This document shows positions 1 through 7,526 of a stretch of 64,000 bases of DNA, in pieces. The translations under genes were made by a program, and so were the position numbers. The first letter of the stretch is position 1; each line of letters begins with the position of its first letter. This stretch comes from Halobacteriales archaeon QS_4_69_31 (lineage in GTDB: Archaea; Halobacteriota; Halobacteria; Halobacteriales; Haloarculaceae). The notes below the pieces were generated by a model. It had not been told where the DNA came from. It ran no database searches and was given only the letters and a program-made list of their open reading frames with translations. Location: the NCBI GenBank assembly GCA_003021655.1, contig PXRP01000001.1:88733-152732 (forward strand), given 5' to 3'.

Positions 1-181
1 TCGCGTCCCCGCCCTGGGCCCGCCGGAGGATCCGCGTGGCCCGCCCCCGGGAGAGGCCGGCGTCGACCAGCGCCCTGGTGTCGGCCGTCTCGATGGCTTG
101 GACCGCCCGCTCGACGCCGAGTTCCTCCTCGAGGCGGGCCCGCGTCTTCGGCCCGATGCCCCAGTACTGCTCCAGTCGCAT
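1..181 (-). CDS. Helix-hairpin-helix protein, probably MutS-related (5' part only)
   Basis: Partial gene that runs off the left edge. From the ATG at 181 the first 60 residues read MRLEQYWGIGPKTRARLEEE and on through a second turn (ALVDAGLSRGRATRILRRAQ). The GIGPKT motif is a classic helix-hairpin-helix DNA-binding turn. Haloarchaeal MutS-related proteins begin in this way, so a mismatch-repair-like ATPase is the most likely identity, but the MutS core lies outside the window. A TATA-like stretch near 207-213 between this gene and the divergent gene at 258 could serve as a promoter. Confidence 0.6.
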   Translation of the reverse strand, partial: MRLEQYWGIGPKTRARLEEELGVERAVQAIETADTRALVDAGLSRGRATRILRRAQGGDA

Positions 182-257
182 GCCCGAGTGGTCGGCTGGC
201 TCCCGTTTATCGTTTCCGACGCGGGAAATTCATGAGTGAAGCGCCCGAACACGGGCT

Positions 258-995
258 ATGGGCGACACGGACGGGGACGACGACGGCCGTTCCCCCGACG
301 ATGACCCACCCGCCGGTGAAGACCCGTCTGTCGGCGGGGACCCCGTCCCGGAGACAGGCGAAGAGCCCCGTATCGAGGACGACGGAGACGGGCGGGTCCC
401 GGAGCCGTCCTTCGAGTGCCCGGAGTGTGGAGACCCCCTCCCGGAGGAGGCGCGCTTCTGTCCGGGCTGTGCGACGGCGCTCGACGAGGACGGCGAGACG
501 GTCGACCTCTCGGAACTCGACGGCGACGTCCTCGAAGAGCCCGAGACGCTGCTGGAGACGGACGACGCGGGACTGCGGCGGGCCTCGGGGCCGGTCCGGA
601 CCGTGGCGGGCCTCGCGGTGAGTATCCCGCTGGCGCCGCTCGTGCTCTTTCTGGTCGGCTCTGTCGTTTCGCTGTCGCTCTGGTCGGCCGCCCTGGTCTT
701 TCTGGCCGGGTGGCTCGGGCCGGCGGCGGTGCTCGCCCGGGCCCGCGCCCCCGCCGAGGCCTTCGGGCGGAGTCTCTACCTCATCGCCGTGGCGACACTG
801 CTGGTGCCCGTCGCGCTACGGGCCGGGGGATTCGACGCCTGGGGTGGGACGCTCGCGTTCTCGTTCGATACGGTCGCGCTGGTCTCGTTCGCTCTGGCCG
901 GCGCGTTCATCGCCCTGGGCACGTTCGTCACTGGCCAGGCCCGCAAGCGCGTCACCGGCGAACGCCGCGGGTTCGAGGAGTACCGCGAGGAGTGA
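258..995 (+). CDS. Zinc-ribbon membrane protein
   Basis: 245 residues. An acidic N-terminus (about 1-50) is followed by a zinc ribbon at about 53-78 with two CPxC-type pairs (CPECG and CPGCA). Four hydrophobic segments follow at roughly 117-140, 142-165, 172-192 and 203-225, and the protein ends in a basic and acidic tail. It is therefore an integral membrane protein with a cytoplasmic metal-binding ribbon. The fold is common in haloarchaea but gives no specific function. The gene stands alone, divergent from the helix-hairpin-helix gene, and the gap after it holds short tandem repeats. Confidence 0.75.
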   Translation: MGDTDGDDDGRSPDDDPPAGEDPSVGGDPVPETGEEPRIEDDGDGRVPEPSFECPECGDPLPEEARFCPGCATALDEDGETVDLSELDGDVLEEPETLLETDDAGLRRASGPVRTVAGLAVSIPLAPLVLFLVGSVVSLSLWSAALVFLAGWLGPAAVLARARAPAEAFGRSLYLIAVATLLVPVALRAGGFDAWGGTLAFSFDTVALVSFALAGAFIALGTFVTGQARKRVTGERRGFEEYREE

Positions 996-1008
996 CAGAC
1001 TCGGCTCG

Positions 1009-1076
1009 TCTGTCGGAACCGCTCGTCGGTCGGAACCGCCCGTTGTTCAGAACTGTTCGTCGGACGGTCCCAGTAG
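1009..1076. repeat. Degenerate 17-base tandem repeat, four units
   Basis: Four consecutive 17-base units (1009-1025, 1026-1042, 1043-1059, 1060-1076). The first two are nearly identical around GTCGGAACCG; the last two have diverged. They lie in the 196-base gap between the zinc-ribbon gene and cysteine synthase, which otherwise shows no gene. Confidence 0.5.
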
Positions 1077-1191
1077 TGAAATCCCGCCGGGTCACAGAAC
1101 ACGGTGCCGGTTGGCACGCGTCGGTCCCCCTCACCCGCCCCGATCGGTTCGGTGCCGTAGCGGACCGGCCGCCGGGACTGGAGGGGCGTCT

Positions 1192-2106
1192 CTACTCCCC
1201 GTCGAACAGTCCGGTCGACATGTAGCGTTCGCCGCTGTCCCAGTAGACGGTGACGACCAGCGGGTCGGGGACGGCGTCGTCGTCGGCCAGTCGGCGGGCG
1301 ACGCGTCTCGCGGCGAGGTTCGAGGCGCCGCTGGACTGGCCGACGAAGATCCCCTCCTCGCGGGCGAGGCGGCGACACTCCCGTTCGGCCTCCGGGAGCT
1401 CGACCGTGAGCACGTCGTCCAGCAGCGAGCGGTCGAGGTTCTCGCTGACGAACCCCGGGCCCATCCCCTGGAAGTCGTCCTCGCCGGCCCCGCCGGTCGA
1501 GAGGACGGCGTTGGTCGCCGGTTCGACGGCGACGACGTTCATATCGGGGAACTCCTCGCGGAGGCGGCGCCCGATGCCGGTGATGGTGCCGCCGGTGCCG
1601 ACGCCGGCGACCAGCGCGTCGACGGTGCGGTCCCCGACCTGGTCGAGAATCTCGGGGCCCGTCGTCTCGTAGTGGGCCCGCGGGTTCGCGGGGTTCTCGA
1701 ACTGGTGCATCTGGACGTACCCCTCCCGGGCGACGAGTTCGTCCGCGCGTTCGCGCGCGGCGGAGATGTCGCCGTCGACGAGTTCGATCCCGGCGCCGTA
1801 CCCCCGCATGGTCTGGCGCCGCTCCGGCGACTTCGAGGACGGCATCACCAGACACACGTCGTAGCCTTTGGCGGCGCCGACCATCGCCAGCCCGATGCCC
1901 GTGTTCCCGCTCGTCGGTTCGACGATGGTGTCGCCGGGTTCGAGGTCGCCGTCGCGTTCGGCGGCCTCGACCATCCAGTGGGCCGGGCGGTCCTTGGCCG
2001 ACCCGCCGGGGTTGAACGACTCGACTTTCGCCGCGACGGTCGCGCCCGCCGGGCCGTCGACCTCGACCAGCGGCGACCCGATGGTTTCGAGGATGCTCTC
2101 TTTCAC
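1192..2106 (-). CDS. cysK: Cysteine synthase (O-acetylserine sulfhydrylase family)
   Basis: 304-residue fold-type II PLP enzyme. The PLP lysine is K38 in GGSAKDRPA. The substrate loop TSGNTG is at 65-70 and the glycine-rich phosphate cup GVGTGGTITG is at about 168-177. This pattern fits cysteine synthase, which makes cysteine from O-acetylserine and sulfide; a close paralogue such as cystathionine beta-synthase-like or O-phosphoserine-dependent enzyme cannot be excluded by motif alone. The length is typical for the compact catalytic core without a CBS domain. It is monocistronic, and the upstream gap leads to a divergent thioredoxin-like gene. Confidence 0.9.
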   Translation of the reverse strand: MKESILETIGSPLVEVDGPAGATVAAKVESFNPGGSAKDRPAHWMVEAAERDGDLEPGDTIVEPTSGNTGIGLAMVGAAKGYDVCLVMPSSKSPERRQTMRGYGAGIELVDGDISAARERADELVAREGYVQMHQFENPANPRAHYETTGPEILDQVGDRTVDALVAGVGTGGTITGIGRRLREEFPDMNVVAVEPATNAVLSTGGAGEDDFQGMGPGFVSENLDRSLLDDVLTVELPEAERECRRLAREEGIFVGQSSGASNLAARRVARRLADDDAVPDPLVVTVYWDSGERYMSTGLFDGE

Positions 2107-2266
2107 TCTGCGGGAGTAGGCCGCCCGGTCTTAAATCCCCGCTGGCTCCGGCAGGGAGTGTCGCCGTCTCCGAGGCGACCGGGACGGGGCCCGACGTAGT
2201 TTTCGGGCGACCCCGGCCGGTGAACCGAGCGGGGTTATTAAGCCGTTCGGGCCGGAACAGGGGGGT

Positions 2267-2707
2267 ATGTCGCTGGAAACGATGGAACCGAATCCCGTCT
2301 GGACCAAGGAGGCCTACGCGGACGAGGTGGACATTCTGGCCTCCCTCCGGGACGAGGTGACCTACAAGGTGTGGGGGGGCGACTGGTGTATCGATTGTCG
2401 CTCGCAGTTGCCGGACTTCGCGGCGGCGCTGGAGGCCGCCGGCGTGCCCGACTCGCGGATCGAACACTACCCCGTCGAGAAAGAGGAGGACGGATCGAAG
2501 ACTGGCCCCGGCGTCGAGGAGCACGGCATCGAGTTGATCCCGACGGTAGTAGTCGAGCGCGATGCGCAGGGCGCATCGACCGGCGCGAGCGGTGACGAAC
2601 CGCGAGCGCGCGACGGCGAGGAGGTCGCTCGTTTCGTCGAGGAGGCACAGGTCTCGATCGCGGTGTACCTGGCCCGCGAACTGGAGGCCCTCGCGGCGTC
2701 GGCCTGA
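2267..2707 (+). CDS. Thioredoxin-family protein (WCIDC active site)
   Basis: 146 residues with a thioredoxin-like redox motif W40-C41-I-D-C44 and a cis-proline region (ELIPTVVV). Residues 108-121 form a variable charged insert. It probably acts in cytoplasmic thiol-disulfide exchange; the CIDC sequence differs from the canonical CGPC, so the redox potential and partners are unknown. A TATA-like TTATTAAG lies at about 2235 and a G-rich stretch stands just before the ATG. It faces the DUF255 gene tail to tail with a one-base gap; both encode thioredoxin folds. Confidence 0.85.
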   Translation: MSLETMEPNPVWTKEAYADEVDILASLRDEVTYKVWGGDWCIDCRSQLPDFAAALEAAGVPDSRIEHYPVEKEEDGSKTGPGVEEHGIELIPTVVVERDAQGASTGASGDEPRARDGEEVARFVEEAQVSIAVYLARELEALAASA

Positions 2708-2708
2708 C

Positions 2709-4943
2709 TCACCCATCGAACCACTCGAGGGCCTCGGCCAGGTCGTGTCTCGGGGGCGAACACGCTCTCTCCTGGCAGGCATACACCGTCGGCTCGCCGT
2801 CGCGGGCCTCGCGCCCGGCCCACACCGGAGGGGTCTCGGCCAGTCCGAGCCGGTCGACCCACCCGGCGAGTTCCTCGTCGGTCCCGGGACGGGGCGCCAG
2901 CAAGCGCCGCGGGACGTAGGTCTCCGCGAGTCGTTCTCGCCACTCGGTCGGTCGCCCCCCGGCGACGGTGAGTTCGCTGTGACCGTGGGCGAGCACGTCC
3001 GCGGCGAGGACGAGCGACGGGTGCTGGACCGGGTCCGACTCGATGCGGCCGCCGTGTGTCTCGACGACGCCCGCCGCGACCGTCTCGAAGCGGTCGTGGG
3101 CGACGAACCCCGACAGCGCGAGCAGCGTCTCGGCGGCCACGCCCGCGCTCGAGGGCGTCGACCGGTCGGCCAGTTCCTGGGGCCGGGCGACCAGTGACTC
3201 GCCGCTCTCGGGGGTGAAATACAGTGTCCGCTCGTCCTCGTCCCAGAACTCCTCTTCGACGACGGCCGCCAGATCCAGCGCGAACGACAGGGCCCCGACA
3301 TCGCCGGTCGACTCGTAGAGATTGAGAGCCCCGCGTGCGAGGAAGGCGTAGTCCTCGAGGTACCCCTGGATGCGGACGTCGCCGTCCTTGTAGCGGCGCG
3401 CGAGGCGGCCCTCGTCGTCGTCCCAGAGGTGCTCGCGGACGAACGACAGCGCGGCCGAGGCCGTCTCGGCCCACGCGGGGTCATCGACGACGGCCGCCTC
3501 CGCGAAGGCCGATACCATCAGCCCGTTCCACCCGGCCAGCACCTTCTCGTCGCGGGCCGGTCGCGGGCGCGTCTCCCTGGCTTTGAGGGCTGCCTCCTCG
3601 GCGGCCGCGAGGAGGCGCCCGACCTCGTCGGGGTCGCGGTCGTACTCCTCGGCGAGCGCGTCGACCGACGCGCTCAGCGTCAGGACCGTCTTCCCCTCGA
3701 AGTTGCCAGACGGCGTGACGCCGTACCGGTCGCAAAACAGGTCCGTCGCGAGGTCGGCGTCCACGTCGGCGTGAGTCTCGACCGCCTCGCGGACCGAGGC
3801 CCGCGTCCACACGTAGAAGGCCCCCTCCTCGCCGTGGCCGCCGGCCGCGGCGTCGCCGGAGCCTGACCCGGGCTCTGGGTCTCCCCCCGTGTCGTCCCCG
3901 CCGGGCGAGTGACTCCCGGCGTCGTCCCCGGTGTCGTCCGCGCCGGGCGGGAGGCTCTCGGCGTCGAGGGTGCTGTAGAAACCGCCCTCTGGGTGGGTGA
4001 GTTCGCGCTCGACGAACGCCAGCGTCTCGGCGGCCACCTCGCGGTACCGCTCGGTGCCGGTGAGCTGGTAGCCGGCGAGGTAGGTCCGCGGGAGTTCGGC
4101 GTTGTCGTAGAGCATCTTCTCGAAGTGGGGGACGACCCACTCGCGGTCGGTCGTGTAGCGGTGGAACCCCCCGCCGAGGTGGTCGTACATGCCGCCGTCG
4201 GCCATCGCGTCCAGCGCCTCGGTGACGACCTGGCGGTAGGTGTCACGGCCTTCCCGGTCGAACGCCCGTGTCAGGACGCGGAGCCGGCCCGACTGGGGGA
4301 ACTTCTGGCCGCGGCCCCAGCCGCCGAACTCGCGGTCGGCACCCCGGAGCGCGGCGTCGGCGGCCTCGACCAGCACTGTCTCGTCGGGCGCCTTCCCGGG
4401 CTGGTCGGGCGTCTCTTCGAGGTCACCCTCGATGGCGTCGGTCCACTGTCGGGCGCGCCGTTCCATCTCCTCGCGTTCCTCGGGGTCGGCCCAGGAGTCT
4501 GCGATGTCGTCGAGCAACTGCGCGAACCCGGGGGCGTTGCGCCGTGGTTCCTTCGGGAAGTACGTCCCCACGTAGAACGGTTCGCCCTCGGGCGTGAGCC
4601 AGGCGTTGAGCGGCCACCCGCCCCGGCCGGTCACCTGCTGGCAGATGCTCATGTAGATGCTGTCGACGTCCGGGCGCTCCTCGCGGTCGACCTTGACCGG
4701 GACGAACTGCTCGTTGAGCCGCCGGGCGACCTCCTCGTCCTGGAAGCTCTCCGCTTCCATGACGTGACACCAGTGACAGGCCGCGTACCCGATAGAGAGA
4801 AAGATTGGAACGTCCCGGTCCTTGGCGGCCGCAAGCGCCTGCTGGTCCCAGGGTTGCCAGTTCACCGGGTTGTCGGCGTGCTGGCGGAGGTAAGGGCTCT
4901 CCTCCTCGTCGAGGCGGTTGCGCGCGGTGGGGTCGTCGGTCAT
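2709..4943 (-). CDS. Thioredoxin-domain protein, YyaL/SSP411 family (DUF255)
   Basis: 744 residues. The N-terminal DUF255 thioredoxin-like domain contains C56-H-W-C59 (ACHWCHVME) and the family hallmark NPVNWQPW at about 25-32. The rest is an alpha/alpha six-barrel resembling N-acylglucosamine epimerases and glycosidases (for example GGMYDHLGGGFHRY and PHFEKMLYDNA). An acidic Gly/Asp/Pro-rich insert at about 335-372 is unusual and looks like a haloarchaeal low-complexity expansion. The family is widespread, from bacteria to human SPATA20, but its biochemical role is unknown. Confidence 0.92.
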   Translation of the reverse strand: MTDDPTARNRLDEEESPYLRQHADNPVNWQPWDQQALAAAKDRDVPIFLSIGYAACHWCHVMEAESFQDEEVARRLNEQFVPVKVDREERPDVDSIYMSICQQVTGRGGWPLNAWLTPEGEPFYVGTYFPKEPRRNAPGFAQLLDDIADSWADPEEREEMERRARQWTDAIEGDLEETPDQPGKAPDETVLVEAADAALRGADREFGGWGRGQKFPQSGRLRVLTRAFDREGRDTYRQVVTEALDAMADGGMYDHLGGGFHRYTTDREWVVPHFEKMLYDNAELPRTYLAGYQLTGTERYREVAAETLAFVERELTHPEGGFYSTLDAESLPPGADDTGDDAGSHSPGGDDTGGDPEPGSGSGDAAAGGHGEEGAFYVWTRASVREAVETHADVDADLATDLFCDRYGVTPSGNFEGKTVLTLSASVDALAEEYDRDPDEVGRLLAAAEEAALKARETRPRPARDEKVLAGWNGLMVSAFAEAAVVDDPAWAETASAALSFVREHLWDDDEGRLARRYKDGDVRIQGYLEDYAFLARGALNLYESTGDVGALSFALDLAAVVEEEFWDEDERTLYFTPESGESLVARPQELADRSTPSSAGVAAETLLALSGFVAHDRFETVAAGVVETHGGRIESDPVQHPSLVLAADVLAHGHSELTVAGGRPTEWRERLAETYVPRRLLAPRPGTDEELAGWVDRLGLAETPPVWAGREARDGEPTVYACQERACSPPRHDLAEALEWFDG

Positions 4944-5097
4944 ACCGGGCGTTGGCCGCGGCGACTGGTAAACCCCCCGTGTCCCCCGCGAGCGTCCCCG
5001 GGAGCGTCGGGCACCGCCGACGCCCCGCTTTGGGACCCGTTCACAAACACATCAGAAATAGAAGACGTTTTACCGTTCGCCGGAACACCCACGACTG

Positions 5098-5247
5098 ATG
5101 GTAAACCTCGCACTCATTTCGGCAGTGGCCAGTTCGGGCGTGGTAGTGTTCGTGGTCGGCGCCGTGCTCTTTCTCGCGTTCAGGGGCCCGACGCCGGACG
5201 TGGACGGTCCAGGTGTTGACAACAGCGACGCGGCCGCGTCGGACTGA
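5098..5247 (+). CDS. Small single-pass membrane protein (49 residues)
   Basis: Reading from the ATG at 5098 gives 49 codons and a TGA at 5245-5247. Residues 5-28 form one strongly hydrophobic helix (LALISAVASSGVVVFVVGAV and on), followed by a short acidic tail. A T6 run just after the stop fits an archaeal terminator, and an AT-richer stretch (about 5050-5075) fits a promoter, so this behaves as an independent gene. Function unknown. Confidence 0.65.
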   Translation: MVNLALISAVASSGVVVFVVGAVLFLAFRGPTPDVDGPGVDNSDAAASD

Positions 5248-5257
5248 CGCGGCGTCC

Positions 5258-5270
5258 CGGCTTTTTTCGG
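5258..5270 (+). terminator. T-tract terminator after the small membrane gene
   Basis: CCGG followed by six T residues (5262-5267), 15 bases after the stop codon. Archaeal termination commonly uses such U-tracts. Confidence 0.5.
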
Positions 5271-5369
5271 TGGAGATCCCCTGGCTGGCCTGTACCCTGG
5301 GTTCGTCCGCTCAGAGACGCGAGGCGTGGAAGGACAACGCTTACAGTACCCGCAGACGGGCCTTCGCCT

Positions 5370-6767
5370 ATGTCAGAGACAGTGTTGCTGGTCGGCGGCG
5401 GCGGTCGAGAGCACGCGATCGCACGCGCCCTGGCGGACTCGGCCGCGCTGTACGCGTGTGCGGGCAACCGGAACCCGGGCATCGCGCGACTCGCGGAGGG
5501 GTTCGAGACGCTGGATACGACGAACCCGACGGCGGTGACCGCCTACGCCCGCGAGGTCGACGCGACGCTGGCGGTGGTCGGTCCCGAGGCGGCGCTGGAG
5601 GCGGGCGTCGCCGACAGCCTCGACGACGCGGGCGTCTACGCCTTCGGCCCGCGGGAGGAGGAGGCCCGCATCGAGACGGACAAGGCCTTCCAGCGGCGGT
5701 TCATGGAGCGCCACGACATCCCGGGCTGTCCCGACTTCGCGACCTTCGAGGACGTGGAGGCCGCCTGCGAGTACATCGACGAGTACGGGGGGGACCTGGC
5801 GGTCAAGCCCGCCGGCCTCACGGGCGGCAAGGGCGTCCGCGTCATCGGCGACCAGGTCGCCGCCGAGGAGGCCAAAGCCTACATCCGCGAGTCCGACTAC
5901 GACCGGATCGTCCTGGAGGAGCGCCTCGTCGGCGAGGAGTTCACCGTCCAGGCGTTCGTCGCCGGCGGCGACCTGCGCGTGACCCCCGCCGTCCAGGACC
6001 ACAAGCGCGCCTACGAGGGCGACGAGGGCCCCAACACCGGCGGCATGGGCTCCTATTCCGACGGCAAACTCGAACTCCCGTTCATGGACCGGGCCGACTA
6101 CCAGGAGGCCGTCGACGTGCTGGAGGCGACCGTCGACGCCCTCGACGGGTACAAGGGCGTCCTCTACGGCCAGTTCATGCTCACCGCCGACGGCGTGAAA
6201 GTCGTCGAGTTCAACGCCCGCTTTGGCGACCCCGAGGCGATGAACACCCTGCCGGTCCTGAACACGGACTTCCTCGACGTGCTCACGGCCGCCCGCGATG
6301 GCGAGTCGCTGCCGAAACTCTCCTTCGACCCGAAGGCGACCGTCTGCAAGTACGCCGTGCCCGACGGCTACCCGACCGACCCCGAGAGCGGTGCCAGAGT
6401 CAGCGTCGACGAGGCGACGGTCGAACGCGTCAACGAGCGATACCGTAGCGGCGCCGGGTCCGGCGTGGCCGCTGATGGCGGATTCCGGTCCGAGACGGAC
6501 GACGCCCGCGAACTCCCCGACGGCGGGACGCCGGCCGAGGCCTTACTGTTCTACGCGTCCGTGGACGAGCGGGAGGACGGCATCTACACGACGACCTCCC
6601 GCGCGTTCGCGGTCGTAGGGATCGCCGACACGATCGCCGTCGCGGAGGAGGTCGCGGAAGACGCGCTCGCGGCGGCCGGCGACGGGGTCCGCATCCGTCA
6701 CGACATCGGCACACCGGACCTGGTCCAGAAGCGCATCGACCACGTGGCCCGGTTGCGCGGCGAGTGA
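5370..6767 (+). CDS. purD: Phosphoribosylamine-glycine ligase (GAR synthetase)
   Basis: 465 residues. It begins with the Rossmann-like VLLVGGGGREHAIARALA typical of PurD. The ATP-grasp core includes the glycine-rich loop KPAGLTGGKGV (about 147-157), and the metal-binding region VVEFNARFGDPEA is at about 273-285. It catalyses the second step of purine biosynthesis: 5-phosphoribosylamine plus glycine and ATP to GAR. Bacterial PurD is about 430 residues; the extra length is a Gly/Ala/Asp-rich insert at about 355-385. It is monocistronic. The 3' flank carries 31-base tandem repeats. Confidence 0.96.
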   Translation: MSETVLLVGGGGREHAIARALADSAALYACAGNRNPGIARLAEGFETLDTTNPTAVTAYAREVDATLAVVGPEAALEAGVADSLDDAGVYAFGPREEEARIETDKAFQRRFMERHDIPGCPDFATFEDVEAACEYIDEYGGDLAVKPAGLTGGKGVRVIGDQVAAEEAKAYIRESDYDRIVLEERLVGEEFTVQAFVAGGDLRVTPAVQDHKRAYEGDEGPNTGGMGSYSDGKLELPFMDRADYQEAVDVLEATVDALDGYKGVLYGQFMLTADGVKVVEFNARFGDPEAMNTLPVLNTDFLDVLTAARDGESLPKLSFDPKATVCKYAVPDGYPTDPESGARVSVDEATVERVNERYRSGAGSGVAADGGFRSETDDARELPDGGTPAEALLFYASVDEREDGIYTTTSRAFAVVGIADTIAVAEEVAEDALAAAGDGVRIRHDIGTPDLVQKRIDHVARLRGE

Positions 6768-6822
6768 GTCGCCCGGACCGGACGGTCCCGTCACGTCAGT
6801 CCGCGAGAACCGTCCCGATGAG

Positions 6823-6922
6823 GGTCGGAACCCGCCAAAACGGCCCGAATGGCGGTCGGAACCCACCAAAACGGCCCGACTGGCGGTCGGAACCCACCAA
6901 AACGGCCCGACTGGCGGTCGGA
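6823..6922. repeat. 31-base tandem repeat, three units plus a partial
   Basis: Units start at 6823, 6854 and 6885, with a partial fourth at 6916. Units two and three are identical; unit one differs at two positions. Each begins GGTCGGAACCC and contains CCAAAACGGCCCGA. They fill the gap between the convergent purD and halocyanin genes, ending four bases from the halocyanin stop codon. Confidence 0.85.
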
Positions 6923-6925
6923 GGT

Positions 6926-7417
6926 CTACTCGACGACGACGGCGCCTTTCATCCCGACCGTCTGGTGGGGACCACAGTAGTAGAGGAACGTGCCGGCCTC
7001 GTCGAAGGTGTGTTCGAACGTGTGGCCTTCCTCGTCGACGGCCGACCCACTGTTGAACGCCTCGTCCTGGTGGACGACGTTGTGGTCGCCGCCCTGGCCG
7101 GTCCACTCCCAGGTGACCGTCGTCCCGGTCGAGACCTTGACTGCGGCCGGACCGAACGCCAGACCCTCGCCGGCGCCCACCTCGACCGTCGGGGCTCCAG
7201 CGTCGGTGTAATCCATCATGTCGCCGTCGTAGTTGTTCGCCTCGGGGTCCCCCGAGAGGTAGTCGTCGACCGCCGAGGGTGGGTCGACGGCGCTGGGGCC
7301 GCCGTCACCGCTACCGTCGCCGTCGCCGGTGTCGGTCGAACACCCCGCAAGCAGCCCTGCCGTCGTTGCGACTCCGATACTGCGCAGCACCGTTCGTCGT
7401 CGGGTTCGGTCTGTCAT
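6926..7417 (-). CDS. Halocyanin-like blue copper lipoprotein
   Basis: 163 residues from the ATG at 7417; an in-frame ATG at 7441 exists, but the later start places the Tat motif correctly. The signal is twin-arginine (RTRRRTVLRS) with a lipobox LLAGC, so C26 is probably lipid-anchored on the outer face. An acidic linker precedes a cupredoxin domain. Copper ligands are visible: the His in GGDHNVVH, and Cys, His and Met in YYCGPHQTVGMKG. It probably carries electrons in membrane-associated respiration. An AT-rich box near 7455-7467 is a good TATA candidate. It sits beside metal-transport genes. Confidence 0.93.
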   Translation of the reverse strand: MTDRTRRRTVLRSIGVATTAGLLAGCSTDTGDGDGSGDGGPSAVDPPSAVDDYLSGDPEANNYDGDMMDYTDAGAPTVEVGAGEGLAFGPAAVKVSTGTTVTWEWTGQGGDHNVVHQDEAFNSGSAVDEEGHTFEHTFDEAGTFLYYCGPHQTVGMKGAVVVE

Positions 7418-7526
7418 CACGTGTGAACCGTGGGCCGGCATACAAAAGAGACTTATTAAAATATGTTCGGGATATCGGCGCTAGAGCCGCCTTACCCCAC
7501 GATCTTTCGTGTCTGATAGCCACCGG

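Noticed and set aside
776..3484. Very long minus-strand reading frame opposite and between known genes
   Set aside because: It is Arg/Pro/Ser-rich, runs antisense or out of frame to several clear genes, and shows no domain; high-GC codon bias leaves stop-free shadow frames.
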